A program made the translations under genes and the position numbers. A stretch of 64,000 bases of DNA. Source: Paramacrobiotus metropolitanus (lineage: Eukaryota > Tardigrada > Eutardigrada > Parachela > Macrobiotidae). Location of the stretch: positions 558,001 to 622,000 of the forward strand of contig NW_026570279.1 in the NCBI RefSeq assembly GCF_019649055.1. The letters are read 5' to 3'. Positions 12,601-24,039 of the stretch are shown here, one piece after another; within the stretch, counting starts at the first letter, position 1, and every line of letters starts with the position of its first letter. The notes under the pieces were generated by a model that worked only from the letters and a program-made list of their open reading frames with translations, was not told where the DNA came from and did not search any database.

Positions 12601-12824
12601 TAGGTTTTCTCATCTTTTCTTACCTGGCACCTGGTGTTACAGTAGTAATGCAGCAAACATCCCGAGCATTTGCGTAAATGCTTGCTATCGCGAAAGCAAT
12701 AGGCACAGTGGGTTTTATAGGCACTGCGCTCAAGGACCCACACCAGAGGACTACACGACATTACAATATCACCGGGAACGAAGAAACGTCTATTAACGCT
12801 CGGCACAGCGTCTTGGGTCTCCAT
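9642..12824 (-). CDS. SMYD-like MYND/SET protein, copy 3, intact (520 aa)
   Basis: Seven exons: 12624-12824, 12129-12320, 11546-11658, 11214-11478, 10961-11074, 10538-10893, 9642-9963. Coding lengths sum to 1563 bases, 520 aa, with consistent phases and GT-AG borders. Domains: MYND zinc finger with all eight ligands (C40, C43, C53, C56, C62, C66, H75, C79) split by intron 1; helical SET-I region about 80-170; SET core about 185-257; post-SET CTCRRC at 286-291; a GCTNRIPSD cysteine pair region about 300-325; C-terminal helices 415-520. SMYD enzymes methylate lysines on histones and other proteins. Here NHSCxPN is replaced by MTPVCWDVN, the N-terminal GxG methyl-donor motif is not evident and the NSF/NSY position reads FSC, so catalysis is doubtful and a zinc-finger binding role is more likely. 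It is the only copy here without a visible lesion. Confidence 0.85.
10300..10445. repeat. AT-rich imperfect tandem repeat in intron 6 of SMYD copy 3
   Basis: Two units of about 65-70 bp, each ending in a GAGTATAGCTAAATA or GAGCATGGCTAAATA type phrase, preceded by ATTATCAAC...ATTA(T/A)CAAAC. They lie in a very AT-rich intron (about 10010-10537). No gene seen. Confidence 0.5.
11785..11843. other. 59-base hairpin, 24-base arms with one mismatch, in intron 2 of SMYD copy 3
   Basis: Left arm 11785-11808 and right arm 11820-11843 pair at 23 of 24 positions around an 11-base loop (CATTTGCAATA). The arm core is AGTACTAGAGGCAGG / CCTGCCTCTAGTAC. Size and pairing resemble a microRNA precursor, but a small foldback transposon would look the same. 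No A- or B-box seen. Confidence 0.55.
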
Positions 12825-13216
12825 TCTACCCTAGGTCTAAAGGTTTCACCAAAAGCAATTATTGGGGAGAAGCAACGTTCAAATTACTGCACAAGCAAAT
12901 AGTTCCCAAAATGCCAAACTCAAAACTGTCCCGTCATACGATCAATCCCAGTACATAATATCAACTATCAAGTACTAGTAATACTGTATTATGGATCAGT
13001 CCAAGTAGCTGACAGCAAGCGGGCGGACGCCGTAAGACGGGAATTACACCATTGAGCAGAACAGTTTCAGTAGTCAGTAATGTTTCAAGTTACTGCGTTT
13101 ATTTTTCGATGTCCGCTAAATTTTTCGGTAGAGGCTTCAATTTTCATGATCTGGCAAAATTACAAAAAGAAAGAGATGAGAACTTAATCCGTCTTTTCCG
13201 CCATACGCTGCATTGG

Positions 13217-13760
13217 CTGCAAACGAACAACAAATGCGACAAGTACACGGATGCCGGTAACGCCTCTGAAATTCAGCATGCCGGCCTATGAAGTCGTTTT
13301 TCCTTGTCGCTGTGTGCGTAGCGCCACTCAAGTGAAACGTAAGATATCACAAAGAAAATAAGTAGGAAGATCGCAACTGATTTCGTACATTTTTCATCAG
13401 ACAGCAAGCAGTTTTGTGCAGTAGTTAGACAAATCTAAAGCAATCTGGAATCAGTTAGCAGCTGGTATTAGTTTTTCGTTTGGTTTGTGGTGTGCTTACA
13501 GATAGGTGCGACGTCGAGTCTTCGATTCCGTTCGTCAGTTGCACTTTACGTTGATTTGGGCCTTTCCATGGGGCGCACTACATACAGAGTAAACTGACGC
13601 AAACTCTTCCACGAAGTTCCCTTCTGAGTAATTATGTAGAAGCGCACTTCATGCTGGTGAATGCGGTTTACTTCTTCCAGTCCTATAAACTGCTGGATAT
13701 CTCCAACAGCATGTACACGCAGGCACAGGGGAAATTTGCGAAAAGAACATCCGCTATCTA
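13217..13760 (-). pseudogene. SMYD relic B: SET-exon end plus post-SET exon
   Basis: Minus-strand pieces in gene order. The end of the SET exon (LRVHAVGDIQQFIGLEE, ending at 13672 before GTAAAC) is followed by a post-SET piece near 13217-13331 reading HAEFQRRYRHPCTCRICC. The NHSC-equivalent region is absent or unrecognisable and no other exons are near. A dead fragment. Confidence 0.6.
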
Positions 13761-13989
13761 GCGGAAGAAAACAGAGTGCCAAAAAGCGACATTACATTGC
13801 AATTAATACCGAGTACATGTATGCCGACTACGATCCTGCAAACATTTATAGCGGACATATCTGTATGTGATCACAGATGTATTGACAATTATTTTTATTT
13901 GCCACATTAATAGTACGGAAACGATTTTTCAGGCAGTGCTTGAAATACAACTTTGTTACTTTGCCGTGAATGTACGGAGTTGGTTCTCA

Positions 13990-14366
13990 TCGAAATACTT
14001 TATCGGTAACACTCAGCAGCAGATAAAACGGAAATGTGCATCGGGCTGCCGAATGCCGGCAGTCTCCAGTTGCTGGCCGAGATTCGTGACCATGTTCACC
14101 GCAATAGAAAGAGCCCCGAGGAAAGCCATTTAATGCTCTCGTATTCCTCTCACATCGCAACGGATTAACGTCGCCATCCCAAGAACACCACAGATTTGGA
14201 AATCCGGTTTGCTCGGTAGATATTAGGATTAAAGGTACACACAGATTCTTCCGTGCATTTACGGCAGGTACACGGATAACCGCGTCTATTCTGGAACTGC
14301 CGGCGACCTTCCGTTTTGGTGTGGTGCGATGGCTGTAGCAGTTCGTTGTATCGTAACTGCAACAGA
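13990..14366 (-). pseudogene. SMYD relic A: post-SET exon plus internally deleted sixth exon
   Basis: A post-SET exon lies at about 14252-14366 (LRYNELLQPSHHTKTEGR, CTCRKCTEE). Downstream, about 13990-14178, is a sixth exon beginning DGDVNPLRCE. Its acceptor reads GG instead of AG, and most of the first half is missing: the sequence jumps from LRCE to the EYESIKW-like part. The remainder (LQTGQQLETAG type) is out of frame with the start. No exons 1-4 precede it. Confidence 0.65.
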
Positions 14367-15179
14367 AACGCGTGATGCGGGTGACCGCTGCTTTGACCTT
14401 TTGTCGCTGAATCACTTGTGAAGTCTGCCATATTCGTTTAGCACCTTCTGCTATAAAAATGCTGCATTCGGCCGATACTCCGGTACTGCTTGACCAGCAA
14501 AAACAATCCAACATATTAACAAATCACCTTATGAAGTAAACATACAATTCAGGACAACACATCAGTTCCCATACATACAGTATAACTGCTGAAAGTGCAA
14601 AATGATTTGTTTGCTGAAAGTGTTTACGTGTCACGGACCATTGCATCCGCTTTGGCCAGGCAGATTATCATTTGCGGCACTTTCAATGTATGGACATAAT
14701 CGTCGTTATTTCTCCTAGAGTCGTTTCAAGTATCTGTTTACTACGCCGCAAAATGTCTGTACGAAAATGAATCGTCGCTGATTAACGAACTTAACGTTGA
14801 ATGTTCAGTGCTGTGCACTCGCTACATTCGAGTAACTTGTAACGAACATAAGGAATTGCTCGTTTTTCTTCAACCAATATAACAATAACAACATTTATAA
14901 TTATTCCCGTAAAAAAAACAGATACTGGGTACAGTAACGACTGCAACAAAATCCCATCCAATCCTCACAAAGACACGCGGAAAGTTTTACAAACTGCACT
15001 ACATTATAATGAAATTTGAGCTTTCCTTATAATGAAAATTGAGGACAATTAAAGGGTTATTAAAAAATTATTCAACAGCTTCGCAAAAAGTGAAAAAAAA
15101 CGCCGCTGCCAGACTGGACGACTCAGCAGTCTGCAGCAAAACAACAACAGGACTTTAGCAAAACAATACCATGGCTTCA

Positions 15180-18075
15180 TCAATTGCTGCCGCGAAAAGC
15201 CTGCTTAATGCGGCATACTGAGGAAGTGATCTCCTCCATCTCCATCTCGCAACACTTGGCTTCATTTGACTGTCTACCGTACAATAAAGCAAAAATATCT
15301 CTCACTTCGTTACGGTAATCCAGCACGAGAGAGCACACGTGATCCGCCAGGATTTTCAGCTCCGATTTCGCCAGGCGCGACAGCTTTCTGCCATCATTCA
15401 GGACGCGCTTTTCCAGCGCTTGTGCGGTGCACCACGCAGCGGACGTCAGAAGGTTAGCACGAAAAATCGTATACTTTGGACAAGCCTTCCTGAAGAAGAT
15501 TACAACACCTCACATATATTTTTCTGAGTTTAATCGATTAAATTATTTTATAACTGTGTAGTTTATGATAAATTGGATGAAGTGTGACATTTCTAATTTA
15601 CCGCGCACAGCTGACAAATTCCTGCATCATCTTCCAGCCATCATCGAAGCGGTCATCAATGTAATACATCTTCGCCAAGTCCCAGCCGCAGATAAAACGG
15701 AAATGCGCATCGGGCTGCAGGATGTCGGCAGTCTCCATCTGCTGGAACAGCTGCAGGATCATGGCCGAGTGCGACTCCCGCGGCGCGCTGCTCTTCATGG
15801 CCGCGTACTGCTGCATGAACCGACGGAACTGCGTCAAACGTGCGCCGTTCAGAGCGCCGCATTCAGCGCAACATTCCAGACTCCAGTGCACGGCTGTCGC
15901 TGGGGATGCGATTACTGCATCCGACCGTCACACATTTCAATGGGTTGATATCGGCATCCTACAAACACACACAGATGGAGTTGCGCTTTATAAATTGACC
16001 ATAAATTGACCATCATGAATTGACCATCTTTTCAGGGATGGTGATAACGTACATAGACTTCCGAGCATTTGCGGCAAGTACATGGAGTACCGTGACGCTT
16101 GACGAACTGAGCCCGACGTTCCGCTCTGGTCATGCAGAATGGGTTGTCAATGCCGGCGGAGCGCAACTGGAAAAACATGGGAAATAATACGAGAGTGACA
16201 AAAAAAGGTAAAGGAACTCCTAACAGCTCGTTTTTACGGCGGTGCAACCTCCCAAGGATGACGGTCATAATCACGATCATTTTTCACAACAACTGTATCG
16301 TGTTATTAATTTTCACGTTAGTTACACAAGGCGTATGCCGTATTTACATAGTTCACTCCTTTTTATTTACATACTAAGCACCGTGTAGCATACTCTATGC
16401 ACTTTACAGTATCTGTATGAACAAAAATCAAGCCGATTAATATATGTCTGCAGATACGGAACACGAAGTACGGGATGAGACTTACATCGGCAAGTCCAGT
16501 AAACTGCGGAATGTCATCCACGGCATGGACAAACAGCTGTCGTCCACGGCGGCTCATCACCACATTGATGTCCCAGCACACCCGCGTCATCCCGCCCATC
16601 GGTGCTTGTGGATACACGGCTCTGCCGATCGGTACACGGGGCGTGAGCGGCTCCAGAATTGGCACACCGTTGTAGCTCAAAATGCAACAGTAAGCCCGGA
16701 AGGTCAAGCGGGAGTCACCGGCTGTCAGGGAAATCGGGTCTACGGTGGACTGTCGATTTGTCGGCATCGAGAGTAAAAGTTCTCGGACAGACTGCGGACC
16801 CATCCCCGGGATGTCCATCATCGCGTTTTTCTGAAGAACCGCAACAAGATTGCAGGCAGCCGGGCACCGATCAACATCATAATAATGTTATCGTAATTAT
16901 CGAACCACAGGCGGCACAGGCCGGCAAATAGTTGGAACACCCCGAAGCAGCAGCGCTTATTTCGGGAAGCTGCCGTTGCTTTAGGGTGCCTTTATTAGGG
17001 GGGGGGGTGTCCTTTAACGTTCAAACCATAAATTTCGCGGCTTCAAATTATTGCTACCGTTTGATTTTTTGTCCTCAAAGTTTAATTATGCGCTTAAGCG
17101 AGCAATAACTGCGTTCTTAACTGATACAGCTGAATCGTTTTCCTTGTCTTATCACAGATTCTACTGTGCTCGAACATGCGGCCATACAACGTGTGTTAAT
17201 ACTCGTATTTTCGCTGTCAGTATTCAGCTGTTTTATTAAATCGGAAGTGAATATTAAATTATTAACAAATCCTGAAGCAATTTGCCAATTTCTGGTTTAA
17301 CTATTAGTTTAATGCGCTGGGCAGCACCTTGGGCGGCAGTTTCGGGGGGTTTTCTTATTTGTCAAACATGAAGGGGCATGTGCATTGCGGGGGCGCCACA
17401 AATTCGATCATTGCCGACGTTGCGGTGTATTATTTACTACAATACCGAGTATCAAATATCTTAAATTTCATATTAAACGTTGTTCTATACAAGTACCGAA
17501 ACTGAGTGTGCCCATGTCACAGCGTGAAACCATTTCGGATTTGTGATAAGGGCAGGATTCTTACCTTCATTTTATTGACCAACTTTCTGGCCAAATCAGA
17601 TGAGAGCCAACTGTCGTACATCACGGAGCCCGTTGGATCACCAGTCCCCGGGTCATTACGACCCATCTCCTTCAGCAGTGTGCACTCCAGTTTGTGCTCC
17701 AGTTTCCAGTCAGCAACCTGTGTCCAACCAAATCACAGTCAATAGCTCGCTTAACAGAACACTTTATGCACACAAGTACTGAAATGCGACAGCTTGCTCC
17801 GAAGTGTTTTGAAAATCCCGTAGCAATATGGAGATTGCTCAGACTGGCAACCTCTGATTTGAACAGTTATATACCTGACAAGCTGAACTGCAGTAACGAT
17901 GCAACTGGCATCCTGAGCATGTCCGCAGTTCTGGGCTTCCTCGCGAGCAATAAGCGGGCTTCCTTTTGTAGACGCTCTTCTCCAGCATCCACACCATCGG
18001 ATCACAGGCCATCACAAACTCGCCAGCAGCGAAACCGCGAGTACCACTGCGCGGCACAGACTCCTTGACTTCCAT
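15180..18075 (-). pseudogene. SMYD-like MYND/SET gene, copy 5 (six exons, exon 3-4 fused, 7-base insertion)
   Basis: Exons: 17875-18075 (MEVKESVPRSG..., zinc finger CSGCQLHRYC), 17565-17717 (VADWKLEHKLEC), 16486-16830 (MMDIPGMGPQSVREL through VCWDINVV, one exon where other copies have two), 16053-16166 (post-SET CTCRKC), 15602-15958 (DADINPLKCVTVGCSN), 15180-15489 (last exon, no internal Met, ending RIKQAFRGSN). Phases agree up to exon 5. In exon 6 about seven extra bases after SRAL, near 15875-15885, shift the frame into a stop, although the downstream frame stays open and protein-like (CAECGALNGARLTQFRRF). The intron between exons 3 and 4 was lost cleanly, which hints at an RNA-mediated event or conversion. 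Likely a recent pseudogene, or a product truncated after the post-SET region. Confidence 0.75.
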
Positions 18076-18222
18076 TACTGGGACAGTAAAACGAAGGATT
18101 GTTCAGGTGTGAGGTAGTGGAAAACACTGAGCATAAAAGTACGTCTTAGCAGTTAGCAAAATCAGAATCTGTAGGCGAGCTCAGCAGAGCAACGGAGTGG
18201 CAAGATTGGCATCAGGCTGATT

Positions 18223-18246
18223 GGCATCCTATCAGTGATAGGATGC
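18223..18246. repeat. perfect short hairpin upstream of SMYD copy 5
   Basis: GCATCCTATCA and TGATAGGATGC pair around a tiny loop. It lies about 150 bases upstream of the copy 5 start and could be structural or chance in a palindrome-rich stretch. Confidence 0.5.
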
Positions 18247-18366
18247 GCCGCTTGTTCACGCTCTGTCTGGGAACCTGGTCTGTACGACTGTCCGGTTGAG
18301 CTGATTCAGAACTTCGTACAAATGCATATGCAGTACTGTACGGTAGAGTGTTTTATAAAACACTCA

Positions 18367-18472
18367 AATGCCTCAAATCGTACAGCTCACCCGCGTATAT
18401 TATCGGGGTATGTTAATAATTAATAACATACCCCGATAATATACGCGGGTGAGCTGTACGATTTGAGGCATT
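18367..18472. repeat. 106-bp near-perfect palindrome
   Basis: Arms of about 49 bp (AATGCCTCAAATCGTACAGC ... and its exact complement) flank an AT-rich centre (ATAATTAA). A second palindrome, GAGTGTTTTATAAAACACTC, abuts it at 18347-18366. No coding content. Candidate foldback element or extruding cruciform. Confidence 0.85.
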
Positions 18473-18607
18473 CTGAGCTGTACGACACTAGTACGTGCTC
18501 GTAAGTCGTACGTACAAGTACTAATACGTGTAATTGAATTCGGCCGTCACCTCTCGGTTTATTCATACGTCATTCAGTACACGTAGTATGGTAGTCGGTA
18601 CTGAAAA

Positions 18608-19117
18608 TTATTTTGAAGTATGAAAATGGAAATATAGTATCACCACGCAAACTGACAAACTGGAAGCAAAATCTTGTACGAAGACAGAAAAAGAAAACGC
18701 AGATGAGACTATAGAAGGCAAGTCCGGAAATGGATATGTCTGCTCTGTGGCGTAATAATAAACATGAACAATTTTATCTACTTCAAGGGAGGCATCCAGG
18801 TGACGACACGAAAGGAGTACATAGATGTTAGCAGATGATCCCGAGGACATTGATGTTGCATCCGTCAAGGATTTGTCTTGGAAGAACTGAAAAATGGAAG
18901 GTCCCTTACCTGATGCGGAGATCATCTTGCCGACCAGCTCCATCACCGTCGATCGGCAGAGCACGAAGAGTTTTCCATTGCGACTGCCGGTAGTCCGACT
19001 GATACGGAACCGATATCGGCTAAATGCTTGGGTCCACTGAAAAGTTCGGGTGATGTGGATTTTCCGTTGATGTCCATTGTTTAAAAGCCAGAAATTACAC
19101 AAATTATCGGTTGTCAA
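18608..19117 (-). other. possible exon(s) of an unknown minus-strand gene
   Basis: An open frame of about 169 codons without a convincing start. An overlapping frame begins with ATG (MDINGKSTSPELFSGPKHLA, near 19078) and closes within about 45 codons. A GTAAGG donor-like site follows SASG near 18907. Parts such as SLTDATSMSSGSSANIYVLL look protein-like, but no family is recognised. Not related to the SMYD copies. Confidence 0.25.
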
Positions 19118-20509
19118 AACATTTTTTGGAGTTGCTTATTGAAAATCGTGGAACTGTGGCGTCAACGGAAGTGTTGGGCAAAGATAATAACGGTTAACGC
19201 GACATCACACTAATGTGACTCTATGCTTCGTTCATAGGTTTGGTATTGTTTTATTTGGTAAAGTGTTTGTTCGTTCATATTTTGCCAATATTTCCTCGCT
19301 TTTCCTTTAAGAGGCCTGATTGAGAATATCATGCCTAATGGGATGATGGGACTGGAGACAAGCACCCGAAGCGCCCAGCTGTTTCGGTGTCCGCGCAGAA
19401 AATTCTAACGGAGGGCCGACATCCAAGCAGTTAGCTCTTTTTCTCAGTTGGTTAAGGAAATATTACGAATACGTTCGAAGAATTTGACGGCTCCATTCAA
19501 ACTACAGATACGGTATATAGGTGGAAATTCGTCAGTGATCAATATTTTTGTTTTGCTAACTGGTGATTTATTTTTACGTGTTTATGACGCTAATCGACTA
19601 TTTGCGAATCACGTCTCCCGCTTTCCTCTTCCCGCTTTCTTCTCCAAGATCCCGTTGTGTTTTTTTATTGTTGTTTTAGGCTCGTAATTTATTAAGCGCA
19701 GTATAGTACTAGACGTACCATTTGACTACTCGTCTTGATGTTCTGGTGTTATCGGTCTTCCTGGTGATTTGCTTTCTGTTAGCACGCTAACCCGTAAAGT
19801 ATTCCGAGGTGGTGTGATGTATTTATTAAATTATTGCGACTGGTACTACGCCGATTTATTATGCATTACAATGATTGAAATTTAAAATAGAACACATGTC
19901 GAAAAACCATGCACATTACACGTTATTTCCGCTGCTCCATTTTTTGCTTCGAAGCAAATACATTTTCTTAAATTTTTAAGAACAACCAAACCTGCTTAAA
20001 ATACCCATACAGCCATTTCCGATTTATAACTTACCGATTAACGAATTAAGCTCACTGAATGCGAGCACATTTACTGCATTTCAAGTTTATAGCGCAATAA
20101 TCGGGTATTCTGTATAAAAATACAGGTATCACTTATGTACAGATACAACAACAACAACTAACTACAACAAAATCAACAACCCATATGCAACATACAGTAT
20201 ATATACAGAGTAAAACCAACTTGTCAGTTATCAGTTTACTACGGTATTGTACTTTTGTGAAATTAGAGTGGTATACGTTTTTAAGATTTTGAGCAGAACT
20301 TTCTGTAAAACTGGCATGAACAAACTTCAGCTAAATAATCCATTTGCGCTGACGATTTCATATTAGTCGATTGTTTGTACTGCGTACCATATGATGGGCT
20401 TCGGGAGGGGCTTTCAAAGGCAAAGGTTAACTGAGTTTTTAAGTGCAAAAGCCGTAACTCATACTGTATACGTATATATGCTATGATAATGTACACAACC
20501 GTGATTGTT
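19118..20509. other. intergenic, no gene seen
   Basis: AT-rich DNA between the unknown frame and the duplicated block that starts near 20510. No long frame with family similarity, no repeat longer than simple ACA runs near 20145-20175. Confidence 0.5.
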
Positions 20510-22126
20510 TAAACACAAACCGGCGACATGCGTAAGATAAAAATCAGATTTTAAAAAATCTTCCACCCCGAGTAGGAAAGGTAACTCGGGGGAACCATTT
20601 TATTTCTTTATCCGTATTAAAAACCAAATTGCCCTTAACTGGATAACTGCTACAAATTGGGGATCAAATAACCGTGAAGAGGAAGCAAAAACACGCGTAC
20701 CATTTACCAAACTGCAATTAATGACTTACTTCCAAGTTCCCATATATATAAAACAGAAAAATCAGCTTTTGGTTGAATCCAGCAAAGTAACGTTAAAGAT
20801 CCCAAGAATAAGCCAAACGAAATTCCACAAAAAATATTTCCTGGCTTTTAATTTACTGCCCGGAAAAGCCTGCTCGATTGGAACCAAATTTCGCAGCCAA
20901 TCGTTTCAACACATCATCCGCTTTCTCAACCTCTTTAGACGTTTTACCAAACAGGACGTTTAGGATATTCTTGGCCTCCTCGCAGTACGTGAACACGCTG
21001 CGAATCATCAGAGCAGCCTGTGTTTCAGATTTCTTTGTTGTCGCTTGCGACTGACGTGCAGTCTTTTTCAACGTGTGCTGGTGCAACACCAAACTGAGTG
21101 ATATTGCCTGCCCCATCAGCTGAAGAGCGCGGAAAAGGTCACTCCGGATACATCTTTCTGAAGGTAAATTGAATTACGAACTACAGAGTAGGTTGTTTGG
21201 CAATTACGGTCGTATTAATAACTGAAGATTTAAGGCTGGAAAACCTACCGCACACAGACCGTCAGCTCTTCCATCATCTGCCAGCCATCTTCTAAGCGGT
21301 TTTCATCAAAGTACTGTTGCGGCACCCGCCAGCAGCAGAGATAGCACAAAATACGCATCCGGCTGCAGGATGCCGGCACTCTCTAGTTCTATACCGAGAT
21401 TCGTGATCAAGGCCGTCATCTTGTCAAGATCCTCCGGATGACGAAACTTGAAGCTTTCGTACTGTTCCACAAATCGGTGGAACTGCGTCAGGCGATCACT
21501 GTTCCGTGCTCCGCATTCGGAGCAAGGTGCCAGTACACGGCGGTCGCTTGGAATGCGGTTGGTGCATCCAGCCGTGGCACATTGTAAAGGATTGATGTCA
21601 GCATCCTAAGAACGATCACAGATATGGAATACCGTGTAGTTAATTTTACTACCGTACTCGAGGGGTTAAAAATTCGTACGAACATATTCTTCCGTGCATT
21701 TGCGGTAAGTACACTTGTATCCGTGAATCTTCTCAAATTCACTGCGGCGTTCCGCTCTTGTTTGACGAGATGATTCCAGGAGTTCACTGTGCCGCAGCTG
21801 CAAAATGTACAAATTTCTACTCTGGCCGTAATTCGGCGCTACTTTGTAGAAGCGACAGTATGGAATAAGTACATTCGTACAAAGTAGATAGTAGTAGCAC
21901 AAAGCGTAAAACATAGACCTACGCTTGGGGTACAAATTATTACAAAATTTAGAATACGTAAATACGCTTATTCTTAAATTTTACTTTACATTAAAATTTA
22001 CCCTCTTTCCCCTTGGAAATTCGTATATGTTCCCATTCCCAGAAAGCTACGGCTGCTCGTGCAGTGATCTGGTTACCAACCACCACGAGTACTAGTACTA
22101 CAGTACTATTATAGATACAAGAAACA

Positions 22127-22320
22127 GCCTCGGCTTCGCCTCCGCGTTTCTTGTGGTCCACGGCAATTTTTATTTGAATTTGAATGACTATTTATTAGAA
22201 TAACATCTATATTTCGTCGAAACATGTTCGGCACATGCAATAGGGCAAACACGGATTTTATCTAAAAAAAAAATAATAAAAATCAGTTCATGATTCGCTC
22301 AACCTTGAAAGCATTCCCTT
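22127..22320. repeat. dispersed repeat, copy 1 (CTCGGCTTCGCCTCCGCGTT family)
   Basis: Starts with CTCGGCTTCGCCTCCGCGTT followed by TTGTGGTCCACGGC, then an AT-rich stretch with TCGTCGAAACATG and GCAATAGGGCAAA. The same sequence recurs at about 24672-24960, and its head at about 24318-24365 inside the minisatellite, so this copy marks the old left edge of the array before the MITEs entered. Confidence 0.7.
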
Positions 22321-22326
22321 GGGCTG

Positions 22327-23286
22327 TACCGGGTGGCCGAACAAAATGTCACCCTGGTTTACTAAGGTGCACTGGGCCTATCCAGTGCTTGATTGGCATG
22401 ATTTTAACTTTATCGAAAGAGCAATTTTCATGACACAAAAATTTTAAGTCAAACCAAAAATGTAAAAGGATTTCCTTTTTTCTGGAATTATTTTGAAAAA
22501 ATGGGCGGAGTGGAGTGATGCATGTCCTGGAAATAAAAATTCAAATTTCACTATTTTAAAATTTAAATTGTAGATATTCAACCAAGCATGTTATTGTTTA
22601 TGACGTAACTATTTAAGAAAGGGGGATTGTTCCTGGTTTTTCACTGGAAAGAAAAACGGCATTTTAGTTACCCTGACTGGCCAGGGAGCAAAAGATTTGA
22701 TACTCCTTACATATGTTTCTCATGAAACGGGGTAGCAGACTTTTTGAAAACATTTTGCAGACCACTTCAAAAGCAGTCCTGGCTCACACCCGTGCTTGAA
22801 AGGATAATCACCCACCTACAGTTGCCAGTTGAAGCGGCGCTCTTCGTTGCACCTTGTACTGAACAAAAATTGTAACTAAAATTCTTAAAAAAAACAGATG
22901 ACAAAATCGTAATTTTTTCGAACAGTCAGAAAGGTTGCTTAGTGCATAGCTCATCCAGTGCATGCACTATCCCAACAATTTTTTCCCGGCTGAAAGACCA
23001 CATCGTATTCTTGATAAAACAATTAAAAAACTTCAGATATTGCGCAAGGACAAAAAAGCGGTGCCAACATTTAAAGTTTGCGGGCTGGGACACTAAAAGT
23101 TTTGACAGCGATTTTACTTGGCGCCATTGTTAATGAGGAGTCCCAATTTTTCCAAAAAATATTTTATTGTTTTTAGTAGCTTATGAAATTGTGTGTCGAA
23201 TGGGTCTACCCGGTTTAAAGTAGGTTAAGTAGTTTGCGCGGAGCAAAACAAACGCGGAGGGTGACATTTTGTTCGGCCATCCGGTA
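22327..23286. mobile_element. non-autonomous DNA transposon with 27-bp inverted ends
   Basis: Inverted ends at 22329-22355 (CCGGGTGGCCGAACAAAATG...) and 23258-23284 match except for one base and are flanked by TA on both sides. About 0.96 kb, AT-rich, no transposase. TA duplication suggests the Tc1/mariner group, but the terminal CCGG is not a standard end, so the superfamily is uncertain. Confidence 0.75.
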
Positions 23287-23313
23287 CATACAGATGATTT
23301 TAGCGATATCCCA

Positions 23314-23925
23314 TACTTCGAATGCTGCCTTATATAGGCTCCCCTTATATTACTCTTCCTTATCTGGGCTCCCGGCTAGTTAGCAATACCCGTCAAATTA
23401 AATTTGTCGGAATTATAGCAGAACCATTTTCTACTTCTTTCAACCGGATTTACAAGTGAGCACACCAAAGAATTCCGAAATTTCACATCCGAATTATATT
23501 TATATATATTTTCTATATAATAATATTTTTCATTAATTTCAACAGATTTGCCAATGAACAAACTGAAAAATGCCGAAATTTCATATCACATTATTTTCTC
23601 ATTGGGTTCTTAGTGCATTTAAGCGGGCGACGCTTAGAAAGATTTTGAACTTAGAAGGATTTTGAAAGATTTTGAATTTTAGAAAGGTTTTCAATCTGTT
23701 GTTGATGAAAGCTGAACAAGTTGAAACAAAATAAATGCTACAAAAGTACTGGCAAAATAAGTATTTTAAATAAATCAAAATTTCAGTTAGGCATAACACT
23801 GATAACAGCTGCGAAAGTGTGAGTAATAACGTAACCGCCCATGTAGAGGGTTGCTCATATTGCCCGGGAGCCCAGATAAGGGAGAGTAATATAAGGGGAG
23901 CCCATATAAGGCAGCATTCGAAGTA
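23314..23925. mobile_element. second MITE with 62-bp inverted ends
   Basis: Arms 23314-23375 and 23864-23925 are complementary almost throughout (TACTTCGAATGCTGCCTTAT ... CTGGGCTCCCGG). 612 bp overall, no coding capacity. It abuts the previous element within about 30 bp. Family unassigned. Confidence 0.8.
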
Positions 23926-24039
23926 CCCGAAAAGAAAGCCGAAAATATCACTGTCTATAAGGATGAAATTCGAAATAGTGCACTGGATCACTAGTTCGTT
24001 GACTTGTCACTTCACGGGAAAGTAGCGTATGCCCGGTGG

